A stretch of 64,000 bases of DNA from Flavobacteriales bacterium BRH_c54. GTDB lineage: Bacteria > Bacteroidota > Bacteroidia > Flavobacteriales_E > Vicingaceae. The stretch lies in NCBI GenBank assembly GCA_000961845.1, contig LADZ01000021.1, positions 1-64,000 on the forward strand. Direction: 5' to 3'. Each line of letters starts with the position of its first letter. The stretch's first letter is position 1. Below the pieces are notes generated by a model. It saw only the letters and a list, made by a program, of their open reading frames with translations. It had not been told where the DNA came from and ran no database searches. Made by a program: the position numbers and the translations under genes. This document shows positions 17,003-26,251 of this stretch, one piece after another.

Positions 17003-20000
17003 TTATATCACTACGGTTACTTTTCCGATATATTCGTGCCACTTTCCAAAAATATCTTTCGCTCTAATCTTATATACATAAACATCTTGCTTAATTTCTC
17101 CATTTTTATACCTTCCATCCCACTGTGAATCTAGCTGATTACCTTCAAATATTAATTCACCCCATCTATCAAAAATTAAAGTTTCTATTTCATCTATGCC
17201 ATATCCTTTAGCAAAGAAATGATCATTTTTATTATCACTATCAGGAGTAAAAGCATTAGGAATCCATAGTGCAAAAGCCGGTTCTATTCTTACTTTCTTT
17301 TGTACTGTATCTTTACAGCCAAAAGTGTTTTCTATAAATAAAGAAACATAATAATCACCTGAATCTGTATAATGATGCACTGGGTGTTGATTAGTAAATG
17401 TTGTTCCTTTATCTCCTATATCCCAAAGCCATTGATTAGCTACAATAGATAAATCGGTAAATGTAATTTCGCTATCGTAAATATTAGCTTCTTCCGGAGA
17501 AGAAGCAAAATCTGCAAAAGGTTTCGGAAAAACAGTTATCATTTGACTCATAGAGTCAGTAATAGTACACCCTTTATCCGAAGTAACAGAAAGGATAACA
17601 TTATAATAAGCTGTATTAGTATGGGATGGGTTATTAAAAACTACTCCACCAGGACTTTGTGCTGCCGAAGTATTTCCGTTATCAAAATCCCAATGCCAAC
17701 TTGAAATATTTCCTATAGTATCAATAGTTGAGTTATCAGTAAAGTTTATGGTTAAAGGAGAGCATCCTTGAGTAATGTCTGCTATAAAATCAACATGAGG
17801 TATAGGGTTTACATTAATTTCTAATGTTTGACTATTAGCACATCCATTATTACTAACAACAGTTAGCGTTGCATAAAATTTTCCTTCAGAATTATACTGA
17901 TAAATAGGGTTTTGTTGAGCACTCGTTCCTGAATTATCGCCAAAATCCCAATTCCATGAAACAATATTGTTTTGTGTAAAATTATTTGATATAGTGGTTA
18001 AATCAGTAAACTGAGTAGGTATGTTAAAACAAACTTCTGTTGGTGAGAAATTTACCACCGGAATTGGCCACACTTCAACAAAGTGCTTTATAGTATCTTT
18101 ACACCCGTTGTTAGATGTTACTACTAATGTGGTAGAATAAATTCCTTCCGCATTATAATTATGTTGAGGACTTTGTTGTATAGAGGTATTTCCATCTCCA
18201 AAATACCATTGCCAATTAGCCACATTACCACTTGTTATGGTTGTACCATCTACAAAAGGTATAGATGTTCCATAACACTGATTGTTAAAAGTAAACTCTG
18301 CTTCAGGCATAGGATGAATAGTTACCGTTTTCAATACGGTATCGGCACAACCTTGTGCTGAATATACTATTAATAAAGGATTATAAACTCCTGCACTTTG
18401 ATATAGGTTTTGAGTTGTTTGGTTAGTATCATCAATTACTCCATCATTTTCATAATCCCATGCCCAGCTTACTATCGAAGAATTGTTTACCGTTGAGATG
18501 TCATTTAATTGAACCACATCAGCTAAACAAGCATTATTTGCTGTAAAGTTTGCTACAGGATTATCATACACATCAATAGAACTGGTGTAGGTGTTTATAC
18601 AACCACTATCCGATATAACGGTTAAGTTTACATTATATGTACCAGGCAGGTTATAGGTGTACGATGGGTTTGGAGTTGTTGACGTCCCCGAGTTATCACC
18701 AAAATCCCATTGCCAGTTTACAATTCCTCCTGTGGTAATGGAAGATGAATCTATAAAATTAGTTAATTGATTTAAACAAACTGCATCAGCAACAAAATTA
18801 GCCACAGGAATTGGATCAACTACTACAGGAATGATGATAGAATCCTTACAACCTAAAGATGTTGCTATATGCAACTGAGTATTGTAAGTACCTGCTGTTG
18901 GAAATCCGTTTGAGGAATTTTGATTATTATTATCAATTACTCCATCATTAGTAAAATCCCACGCCCAACTTACTATTGTTCCTCCATTAGATTGGGACAA
19001 ATCGGTAAATGAAGTCTGTGTTCCTTCACAAACATTAGTATAAGAAAAATTAGCTGCAGGAGTTGCATCAACTGTTATATAGAAATTATTAGATGGTCCG
19101 GGACATCCATTAGCTGTAGGTGTAACAGTAACTGTAGAAGTAACCGAAGCTGTACCTGTATTATTTGCTGTAAATGGTGGAATACCGCCATTACCATTTA
19201 CTTGTAATCCTATATTAGGATTAGAGTTTGTCCAATTATAAGTAGTATTGTTTACCGTTCCCGAAAAGTTAGTTTGAGGAACAACCGCTCCATGACATAC
19301 AATAATGTTGGGAGGTAAAATTACTTGTGGTGTTGGGTGCACTTCAACATAAATATCGGTATTTGCACTTGTACACCCATTAACAGTAACGCTTACACTA
19401 TAAAAACCGGTATCTAACATATTAGCATTAGCAATTGTTGGATTTTGTTGTGTACTTGTAAAACCATTAACTCCCGTCCAACTATACGTTCCGTTAGCCA
19501 CATTTGAGGCAAACAATTGTATGTTTGTTCCTTCACATACTGGAGCATTGGTAGTTGCTATTGGTGCAAATGGTATTTGATTAATCACAACATTGGTATA
19601 AAAGGTGTCACTATAACAACCGTTTACTATTGCTAATACAGCATAAGATCCAGTAGCATTTAAAGGAACTATTGGAATTGATGGATACTGACTTGAAGAG
19701 GTAAAACCATTTGGTCCGAACCAAGCATAAGTTGCTCCGGGAACGGTATCAACTCCTAAGCTTAACGAATCACCTACACAAAGCGGTCCGTTATTAGTAG
19801 GATTTAAAGGTGGGAATGGAGGTGGGTTGATTACATAGGCTGTATCTGAAGCAGCAGGACAACCTGATAAGGTATCTGTAACACTAACAAAATAAGTCCC
19901 TGCACTTGTAACCGTAATTGAAGGTGTTGTTGCTCCTGTGTTCCACATATAGTTTATTGGTGGATGAGCATTGGTAACACTTGCCGTTAATACTGCACTT

Positions 20001-20755
20001 CCTGTTCCCGGGCATATAACCACATTTTGTGGGGTTACATTCACTACCAATTCAGGTAAGGTATAAACCCTAACTGTATCACAAATAAACATACCTGTAC
20101 TACAAGTTGTTAAATTTCCACACACTTGAAAATCTACATAAGGCGGTGCTGTTGGTACAGGAGTTACAATAGTTGTATCACACTGTGAAGTACATGATAA
20201 ATAATTATTAAAATCCCCATAATTTCCCGGAAAAATAGAATTCCAAGTTACAGTTGATTCAATTAATCCTTTAACGTTTAACTCATTACTACAACCTTCT
20301 CTTACAGTAATATCATCTGAAGCCCCATAAGTTTTAGTAGTAGTTATTACATAAGTAGCATTATCATTTCCTGACTTACAATACGTTACGCAAAAATTAA
20401 CCACACCTGTATCAATACAAAGAGGTGTACCCAAAGATGTTGGAGTACCACACCCTACTTGATAAAAAGCTCCACCAGGAGGTGCAGGATTAAAAACATC
20501 AAAATTTACTTGATTGGCTCCCGGACTAACAGTAATGTTAAAACTTATACATCTATCAGGTCCTGAAGCAGAACAACAATACCCATTTCTAGTAGCTTGG
20601 ATTGCATAACTTGTATCTGGATTTGCTGAAAGATTAATAGTAAATGTTGGAACTGTATTATCACAACCACATGACTGGGTTTGTGCTTGCAGGTTGTTAT
20701 CAGTAAAAAGTAGCAAAAAAACACCGAAAAACAAAAGGGAGTAGATAGTTTTCAT
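17003..20755 (-). CDS. Large PKD-repeat surface protein with T9SS type B (gliding-associated) C-terminal domain
   Basis: 1250-residue secreted protein with a signal peptide (residues 1-24, ending LQAQ). The N-terminal Cys-rich region is followed by about nine Ig-like/PKD modules. The classical PKD pattern (SWAWDFTNDG, WQWDFGDNSGTST, WNWDFGDNSGTSA, WHWDFDNGNTS) is clear in the second half. The C-terminus reads ALWIPNAFTPDSDNKNDHF...IFDRWGELIFEG...WDGRYKNGE, the gliding motility-associated/CHU_C type B sorting domain. It is expected at the cell surface as an adhesin-like or matrix protein. It stands alone in its operon; 233 nt of AT-rich sequence upstream shows no clear TAnnTTTG box. Biological partner unknown. 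Confidence 0.9.
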   Translation of the reverse strand: MKTIYSLLFFGVFLLLFTDNNLQAQTQSCGCDNTVPTFTINLSANPDTSYAIQATRNGYCCSASGPDRCISFNITVSPGANQVNFDVFNPAPPGGAFYQVGCGTPTSLGTPLCIDTGVVNFCVTYCKSGNDNATYVITTTKTYGASDDITVREGCSNELNVKGLIESTVTWNSIFPGNYGDFNNYLSCTSQCDTTIVTPVPTAPPYVDFQVCGNLTTCSTGMFICDTVRVYTLPELVVNVTPQNVVICPGTGSAVLTASVTNAHPPINYMWNTGATTPSITVTSAGTYFVSVTDTLSGCPAASDTAYVINPPPFPPLNPTNNGPLCVGDSLSLGVDTVPGATYAWFGPNGFTSSSQYPSIPIVPLNATGSYAVLAIVNGCYSDTFYTNVVINQIPFAPIATTNAPVCEGTNIQLFASNVANGTYSWTGVNGFTSTQQNPTIANANMLDTGFYSVSVTVNGCTSANTDIYVEVHPTPQVILPPNIIVCHGAVVPQTNFSGTVNNTTYNWTNSNPNIGLQVNGNGGIPPFTANNTGTASVTSTVTVTPTANGCPGPSNNFYITVDATPAANFSYTNVCEGTQTSFTDLSQSNGGTIVSWAWDFTNDGVIDNNNQNSSNGFPTAGTYNTQLHIATSLGCKDSIIIPVVVDPIPVANFVADAVCLNQLTNFIDSSSITTGGIVNWQWDFGDNSGTSTTPNPSYTYNLPGTYNVNLTVISDSGCINTYTSSIDVYDNPVANFTANNACLADVVQLNDISTVNNSSIVSWAWDYENDGVIDDTNQTTQNLYQSAGVYNPLLIVYSAQGCADTVLKTVTIHPMPEAEFTFNNQCYGTSIPFVDGTTITSGNVANWQWYFGDGNTSIQQSPQHNYNAEGIYSTTLVVTSNNGCKDTIKHFVEVWPIPVVNFSPTEVCFNIPTQFTDLTTISNNFTQNNIVSWNWDFGDNSGTSAQQNPIYQYNSEGKFYATLTVVSNNGCANSQTLEINVNPIPHVDFIADITQGCSPLTINFTDNSTIDTIGNISSWHWDFDNGNTSAAQSPGGVVFNNPSHTNTAYYNVILSVTSDKGCTITDSMSQMITVFPKPFADFASSPEEANIYDSEITFTDLSIVANQWLWDIGDKGTTFTNQHPVHHYTDSGDYYVSLFIENTFGCKDTVQKKVRIEPAFALWIPNAFTPDSDNKNDHFFAKGYGIDEIETLIFDRWGELIFEGNQLDSQWDGRYKNGEIKQDVYVYKIRAKDIFGKWHEYIGKVTVVI

Positions 20756-20988
20756 GGCGCAGAAGTTTAGAGGTTCAGTCCTTCAACGACAAAATAACTC
20801 AAAATGTTCCCTTTGTTGATAAGTGGAAACCCTTATCCAGCCTAAGTAATAATGTTAATGAATTAAAAAACAAAGGATTGACATACACAAAAAATATTTA
20901 TTAACAAATTTTTTTTGATATTTTTAATATTTTAACCGATTTTATTAAAAACAGCCAGAAATTTAACAAAATAACTAAAATCAGTACT
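20756..20988. other. AT-rich intergenic region
   Basis: Holds the upstream region of the PKD-protein gene, including a TAAGTA half-site at 20843-20848, and the 3' side of lptG. I see no gene or clear terminator. Confidence 0.6.
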
Positions 20989-22068
20989 TTATTTAGGAGC
21001 AATTTTTAATAAATACAAGGCTAACAATCCGTAAAGAACATTAGGCGTCCAAACAGCTACCAAAACAGACGCTCCAGAAGTAAGGGCAAACGAAGTAAAT
21101 ATTTGCATAAACAATATATAAGAAGCACTTATCAATAAGCCTAACCCAATATGTAAGCCTATTCCTCCTCTAACCTTTCTGCTCGACATAGAAACCCCTA
21201 TTACCGTTAAAATAAACGTTGCAAAAGGATAGGCAAATCTTGTTTGTCGCTCAACCAAATACTGAGTAATTTTTTCAGAGCCTTTAAAAACAGCTTCCTC
21301 TATAAAGTCATTTAATTCTTTATATCCCATTGTTTGAACGAAGCTTTTTCTTCTTTTAAATTCTTCAGGTTTTAGGTTAAGCGTTGTATCTTTATACGCT
21401 CCTGTATTTACAATTTCATCTAACCCATTAATATGTCTTTCGTAGTAATTTCCAATGTGCCATTTATGAGTAATGGTATCCCAAATTACATTGTCTGCAA
21501 TTAGTTTGTAAGTTAATTCTCCTTCTTCATTAAAATTTTCAATAGAAAAATCTATTCCCATATCTATATCTGCATTATAGCTCGACATATAAATAAAGGT
21601 TTCTTTATCTATTTGCATGTGAATATCTCTATCTACATTTCTAAACTTATTTTTTCTATACACTTCTTCGAAAGCAATTCTTTCTTTATTGGCTTCAGGA
21701 ATAACAAAATTGTTAAGGTAAAAAGAAATGATAGTAAGTAGGGTTGCCGATATTAAATAAGGTCTCAACAATCTTCTAAAACTTACGCCACCAGCAAGTA
21801 TGGCAACAATTTCTGAGTTACTCGCCATTTTAGAAGTAAAGAAAATTACCGTAATAAAAATAAAAATAGGGCTTAACTGATTAATTAAAAACGGTACGAA
21901 ATTGAGGTAATAATCTAAGAATATTGCTGACACAGAAGCTTTTCGCTCAATAAAAGTTTGTAGGTTTTCCGATAAATCGAATATAATGATAATAGGAATA
22001 ATAAGAAGTATGGTAAAGGCGAACGTTCCTAAAAACTTTTTAATTATATATGCGTCAATAATCTTCAT
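20989..22068 (-). CDS. LptF/LptG-family LPS export permease
   Basis: Inner-membrane permease of the YjgP/YjgQ family, part of the ABC machine that extracts lipopolysaccharide and drives it over the Lpt bridge. Three N-terminal helices (about residues 12-32, 50-77, 100-120), a periplasmic beta-jellyroll region (about 130-260) and three C-terminal helices (about 270-290, 303-325, 335-355) follow the family layout. MKIIDAYIIKKFLGTF is the usual amphipathic start. 359 residues is normal. It lies 5 nt downstream of tgt in an operon. Whether it is LptF or LptG cannot be decided. Confidence 0.92.
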   Translation of the reverse strand: MKIIDAYIIKKFLGTFAFTILLIIPIIIIFDLSENLQTFIERKASVSAIFLDYYLNFVPFLINQLSPIFIFITVIFFTSKMASNSEIVAILAGGVSFRRLLRPYLISATLLTIISFYLNNFVIPEANKERIAFEEVYRKNKFRNVDRDIHMQIDKETFIYMSSYNADIDMGIDFSIENFNEEGELTYKLIADNVIWDTITHKWHIGNYYERHINGLDEIVNTGAYKDTTLNLKPEEFKRRKSFVQTMGYKELNDFIEEAVFKGSEKITQYLVERQTRFAYPFATFILTVIGVSMSSRKVRGGIGLHIGLGLLISASYILFMQIFTSFALTSGASVLVAVWTPNVLYGLLALYLLKIAPK

Positions 22069-22073
22069 TTAAA

Positions 22074-23204
22074 CTATAACCTAGTTGCCAATTGTTTTAC
22101 CATTTTATTTTTCCATGTTGTAAAATCTCCTAACAAAATATGTTCCCTTGCTTCATTTACTAACCAAAGATAAAAACTTAAATTGTGTAAGGTAGCAATT
22201 TGAGCTCCTAATATTTCTTTAGAAATAATTAAATGACGAAGATACGCTTTTGAATAAAAAGTATCTACATAACTTGTTCCATCAGCATCTATTGGCGAAA
22301 AATCTGCTTCCCACTTTTTGTTTTTGATGTTGATAAACCCATTTTGCGTAAATAACATTCCGTTACGAGCATTTCTGGTAGGCATCACACAATCAAACAT
22401 ATCTATCCCTAAAGCAATATTTTCCAATAAATTTATTGGTGTACCAACGCCCATTAAATAACGAGGTTTATCTTCGGGAAGAATATTCGTTACAATTTCG
22501 CACATTTCGTACATTTCATCATCGGGCTCTCCAACAGAAAGTCCACCAATGGCATTTCCTTCTCTTTCAAAAGAAGCAATTTTTTCGGCAGATTGTTTTC
22601 TTAAGTCTTTGTAAACACTACCCTGAACTATTGGAAAAAGTGTTTGACTATAGCCATACAAACCTTCTGTTTCATCAAACCTTTCGCAACAACGTTTAAG
22701 CCAACGGTGCGTCATGTGCATAGAGTTTTTGGCATATTTATAATCGCACGGATAAGGTGTACATTCATCAAAAGCCATAATAATATCCGCTCCAATGGTT
22801 CGTTGTATATCCATTACATTTTCGGGCGTAAACAAATGCTTGGAACCATCAATATGAGAAGAAAAGGTTGCTCCTTCTTCTTTTATTTTTCTTCGTCCTG
22901 ACAATGAATATACTTGATATCCGCCACTATCGGTAAGAATTGGTTTATCCCAATTCATAAATTTATGTAAACCACCTGCCTTTCCAATAACATCTAATTT
23001 TGGTCTTAAATATAAATGATAGGTGTTTCCTAAAATTATTTGTGCATTAATGTCGTTTTCTAATTCATGTTGATGAACCCCTTTTACGGTTGCAGCTGTT
23101 CCCACAGGCATAAAAATGGGGGTTTTAATAATTCCGTGGTCGGTAGTAATCTCTCCTGCTCTCGCTTTTGATTGCGGATCTTTCTTTTCTAATTTAAATT
23201 TCAT
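22074..23204 (-). CDS. tgt: tRNA-guanine transglycosylase lacking the zinc cysteines
   Basis: Replaces guanine 34 by preQ1 in tRNAs with GUN anticodons (queuosine pathway). Active-site parts are intact: Asp92 in LTDSGGYQVYSL, VQGS near 194, GGLSVGE near 220, and the nucleophile Asp271 in MFDCVMPTRNARNG. Oddly, where E. coli and Zymomonas enzymes carry the Zn-binding CxCxxC, this protein reads ADGTSYVDTFYSKAY (307-321) with no cysteine; the fourth ligand position His340 (TLHNL) is kept. Length 376 is normal. It is the first gene of a tgt-lptG pair. I have a loose memory of similar sequences in other Bacteroidota, so this may be a lineage trait. Confidence 0.95.
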   Translation of the reverse strand: MKFKLEKKDPQSKARAGEITTDHGIIKTPIFMPVGTAATVKGVHQHELENDINAQIILGNTYHLYLRPKLDVIGKAGGLHKFMNWDKPILTDSGGYQVYSLSGRRKIKEEGATFSSHIDGSKHLFTPENVMDIQRTIGADIIMAFDECTPYPCDYKYAKNSMHMTHRWLKRCCERFDETEGLYGYSQTLFPIVQGSVYKDLRKQSAEKIASFEREGNAIGGLSVGEPDDEMYEMCEIVTNILPEDKPRYLMGVGTPINLLENIALGIDMFDCVMPTRNARNGMLFTQNGFINIKNKKWEADFSPIDADGTSYVDTFYSKAYLRHLIISKEILGAQIATLHNLSFYLWLVNEAREHILLGDFTTWKNKMVKQLATRL

Positions 23205-23529
23205 TTATAGTTGCTATTATCTTTTAATTGTTGTTCATATTTAAGAAAATTTGTGTTCAACTCACCTAGTAAACTTCTCTATTTTAAGAGCATATTCCAA
23301 GCAAATGCTTGAAATAGAAGTGTAGCTTTTATTTTTTTCTTACTCTTTTTTTTGACTCACCCCAAAGTTATCTTGCGATAACTTCTCCCCCCTCTCTTTA
23401 AAAAGAGGGGGAAAGTGCCTTCATTATTAAATATTAAACTTATTAACGATGCATGTCTAAAAACTTCGCCAAAGATAATTATTTAGTACGGACATCGCTC
23501 TTTATTTTTGACATTGAATTATATTTATA
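23205..23529. other. Intergenic region between divergent tgt and the glycosyltransferase
   Basis: 325 nt without a convincing gene. It contains GTTATCTTGCGATAAC (a small palindrome near 23366-23381), a hairpin CCCCCTCT...AGAGGGGG (about 23386-23410) and the promoter of the plus-strand operon at 23503-23510. A similar CCCCTC/GAGGGG hairpin lies at 30342-30360. Confidence 0.6.
23503..23510 (+). promoter_or_regulatory. -7 promoter element of the glycosyltransferase-sigma operon
   Basis: TATTTTTG (TAnnTTTG), 19 nt before the ATG at 23530. Confidence 0.6.
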
Positions 23530-24681
23530 ATGCAAGATTTGCTAAAAGACATTTTTTCTTTCCTTCCTCCCCACTCTATTTGGGATTGGTTAATCATAAC
23601 ATTTATCTTTGCTTTTTTTATTCAGGTATTTTATTACCTCTACTTTTTTGCTAAAATTGCTTTTTACAAACAGCCTACTGTCCAGCTACAAACTGCACCT
23701 GTTTCTGTAATAGTTTGTGCCAAAAACGAAAGAGAAAATTTGTTAGAGTTTTTACCAATTATTTTAGCTCAAGATTATCCCGATTTTGAAGTTATTGTTG
23801 TTAATGATAACTCTGTAGATGACACACAAGATGTATTAAAAGCATTTTCGTTACAAAACAACAACCTTAAAATTGTTACAGTTCCTGATAATGACCGTTT
23901 TTATGGTAATAAAAAGTTTGCCTTAACTTTAGGAATAAAGGCGGCAAAAAATGAAATAGTGTTGCTTACCGATGCCGATTGTAAACCTACTTCTAAACAA
24001 TGGATAAATTTAATGACGGCTTACAAAAATCCTCAAAAGAAAATAATTTTAGGCGTTGGCAATTACGAACAACAACCAAGTTTGTTAAACAAATTAATAC
24101 GGTTCGAAACTTTTTATACGGCAATTCAATACACTTCTTTTGCTTTACGTAAGCTGCCATATATGGGCGTTGGAAGAAATTTAAGTTATCATACCGATGT
24201 ATTTTTTAATAATAAAGGATTTGCTTCTCACCATCATATTATTTCTGGTGATGATGATTTGTTTGTAAATGAAGTTGCCAACCACAACAATACGCAAGTT
24301 GTTTTGAATGCTGCTGCCCATACTATTTCTAAACCAAAAACTACTTTTGATAAGTGGATACGCCAAAAACAACGACATTTTTTAAGCGGAACGCACTATA
24401 AATTAAAACACCAATTGCTGTTGGGAACTTTTATGTTTTCCAATTTAATTTTTGTAGGCTTATTTTTTTTATTGGTCTTTAAAATCCCCCATGTTCATCT
24501 AATAGTTGGGTTATTTTTATTGAAATATATTATTCAAATGCTTATCTTTAGGTTTTCTACTAAGCAATTGGGAAATAAAGACGTTATCATTTACACACCA
24601 ATTTTTGAATTGTTTTTTATGTTTTTTAATCCAATTTTAGTAATTTCAAACTTTATAAAAAAGAGAACCCAATGGAATTAG
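23530..24681 (+). CDS. Membrane glycosyltransferase, family 2
   Basis: GT-A fold glycosyltransferase anchored by an N-terminal helix (about residues 18-40). VSVIVCAKNERENLLEFL starts the nucleotide-sugar domain, VIVVNDNSVDDT holds the first Asp cluster, LLTDADCKP the DxD-like motif, and SGDDDLFVNE plus RQKQRHF (a Q/RxxRW-like site) follow. Two to three C-terminal helices lie after residue 300. The layout matches processive or polyprenyl-linked sugar transferases of family 2; donor and acceptor are unknown. It overlaps the sigma-factor gene by 10 nt. Confidence 0.88.
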   Translation: MQDLLKDIFSFLPPHSIWDWLIITFIFAFFIQVFYYLYFFAKIAFYKQPTVQLQTAPVSVIVCAKNERENLLEFLPIILAQDYPDFEVIVVNDNSVDDTQDVLKAFSLQNNNLKIVTVPDNDRFYGNKKFALTLGIKAAKNEIVLLTDADCKPTSKQWINLMTAYKNPQKKIILGVGNYEQQPSLLNKLIRFETFYTAIQYTSFALRKLPYMGVGRNLSYHTDVFFNNKGFASHHHIISGDDDLFVNEVANHNNTQVVLNAAAHTISKPKTTFDKWIRQKQRHFLSGTHYKLKHQLLLGTFMFSNLIFVGLFFLLVFKIPHVHLIVGLFLLKYIIQMLIFRFSTKQLGNKDVIIYTPIFELFFMFFNPILVISNFIKKRTQWN

Positions 24682-25280
24682 GTAAAAATTTATCTCCCAA
24701 AGCTCAAATAGATTACGAATTAGTTGTGAAAGCAAGAGATCTTCAGGATGAAAAAGCTTATGCAATTCTATTAGAAAAGTACAAGGATTCTATTTTTTAT
24801 ATGATGCTTAAAATGGTTAAAAACCAAGATGATGCTGACGATTTAACCATAGAAGCTTTTGGTAAAGCATTTAATCGTTTGCACCAATATACTCCCGATT
24901 ATGCGTTTAGCACTTGGCTTTTTAAAATTGCTACCAACAACTGTATCGATTTTATCCGTAAAAAAAAGATGATTACTTTTTCTATTGACAAAGGTTTTGA
25001 AGATAGTGAAGGCAATAATTCTACTTTCGATATTAAGGAAAACAACTTAAACCCGGAAGAAAAATTTATGCGTAAGCAAAAGATTAGAATTATGCGTGAA
25101 ATGGTAGATCATTTAAAACCACGCTACAAACAATTGATTGTTTTACGTTATTTTAGAGAATTATCTTACGATGAAATAGCCGAAGCCACCGAACTTCCTT
25201 TAGGAACAGTAAAAGCCCAATTATTCAGAGCTAGAGAAATGCTTTACAATTTACTGCTAAATAAAAAAGATAGGTTTTGA
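24672..25280 (+). CDS. ECF-type RNA polymerase sigma factor
   Basis: Sigma-70 family, group 4. Region 2 is visible at residues about 25-95 (YMMLKMVKNQDDADDLTIEAF, then FSTWLFKIATNNCIDFIRKK), and region 4 at about 135-200 (LKPRYKQLIVLRYFRELSYDEIAEAT, then GTVKAQLFRAREML). The linker of ~40 residues is normal. It overlaps the glycosyltransferase gene by 10 nt and has no adjacent anti-sigma gene, so how it is held inactive is not visible. It may steer a small envelope-related regulon (inference). Confidence 0.93.
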   Translation: MELGKNLSPKAQIDYELVVKARDLQDEKAYAILLEKYKDSIFYMMLKMVKNQDDADDLTIEAFGKAFNRLHQYTPDYAFSTWLFKIATNNCIDFIRKKKMITFSIDKGFEDSEGNNSTFDIKENNLNPEEKFMRKQKIRIMREMVDHLKPRYKQLIVLRYFRELSYDEIAEATELPLGTVKAQLFRAREMLYNLLLNKKDRF

Positions 25281-25286
25281 GGTGGT

Positions 25287-25859
25287 TTATTCTGTAATAA
25301 TTTCTTCAAGTTCTTCTTGAGGCAATGGGATAACAACTTTTGAACATTTTTGATTAAATCCAATCACTGAATATGAAGGATTAGTTTTTGAATGAAACAG
25401 TTTTACACATTTTAAAACATCTTCCCATTCGTGTTTATCTAGTTCACTTTTTAAGATGAATAATTGAAAAATTGCTTCTCCTTTTTGATTATTTATTTCT
25501 TCTAAATAAGACTCAGCTATCGAGTCAAATTCTGAGTATAAATATTTTTCATTTTTATAAGAAAAGCTAGAAGTATCATTTATACAAATTGATAAAGCTC
25601 CTAAATCTCTATATACATTCTCTTGATTATTTATACTTCTTATTAGCCATGAATGAGTATTTTCAATTATTGAATCACTAATAACTATATAAGGAGAATT
25701 TTCGTTAGCTAATAAACCATTCAACTCTTGAAAATCAATTTGTTCATTACTTTTGAGTGCATTAAGTAATACAGAGGAAACACTCTTTTTTTCTTGATAA
25801 CAGCTTTCAAAAAATGAGATTATAATGAATAGAAATATTATTGTTGTTAAATTTCTCAC
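25287..25859 (-). CDS. Putative lipoprotein, last gene of the transglutaminase-like/RHS operon
   Basis: 190 residues with a hydrophobic leader ending in FESC (Cys20), a plausible lipoprotein site, so likely anchored in the envelope. The mature part is polar, mixed helix and strand, with no domain I recognise. It overlaps the membrane-protein gene upstream by 4 nt (ATGA), so the two are translationally coupled. The position after an RHS-core protein would suit an immunity or accessory factor; that is inference only. Confidence 0.78.
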   Translation of the reverse strand: MRNLTTIIFLFIIISFFESCYQEKKSVSSVLLNALKSNEQIDFQELNGLLANENSPYIVISDSIIENTHSWLIRSINNQENVYRDLGALSICINDTSSFSYKNEKYLYSEFDSIAESYLEEINNQKGEAIFQLFILKSELDKHEWEDVLKCVKLFHSKTNPSYSVIGFNQKCSKVVIPLPQEELEEIITE

Positions 25860-26251
25860 TTAGTTAGAGGAATGTACTTATAAAAGAAAACAAACAAAAA
25901 CAATAAACTTAATCCTAAATTATAAACTCCATTCATTAAATCAGATGGAGAAGCAGAATATGTATATAAAAAATATTCTGCTATTAAAAACAACCCTATT
26001 AATAGTAAAAAATAAGCACCTTTTACTTTAAATATAAAAAATAAAGGAATTGAAAAAATAAGAGATAAAATCACACTAAATATTAGAATGTATAATATAT
26101 AATAAAATATGTTAGACATGAAACCTTCTGTATTTACAGCATTATCAATTACTAAGGATTTAAACCTGCTACTAAAGAATGCCAGTATAGAAAAAAATAC
26201 TATATATTTTATTAAAAGACATAATGTAATATTAAGATAAGTAAGTTTCAT
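25856..26251 (-). CDS. Small four-helix membrane protein in the RHS operon
   Basis: 131 residues, strongly hydrophobic, with predicted helices near residues 9-27, 45-75, 78-97 and 105-126. No family is recognised. It overlaps both neighbours by 4 nt (26248-26251 and 25856-25859), so it is firmly part of the operon. Membrane partners next to polymorphic secreted proteins can be immunity proteins, but nothing in the sequence proves this. Confidence 0.75.
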   Translation of the reverse strand: MKLTYLNITLCLLIKYIVFFSILAFFSSRFKSLVIDNAVNTEGFMSNIFYYILYILIFSVILSLIFSIPLFFIFKVKGAYFLLLIGLFLIAEYFLYTYSASPSDLMNGVYNLGLSLLFLFVFFYKYIPLTK

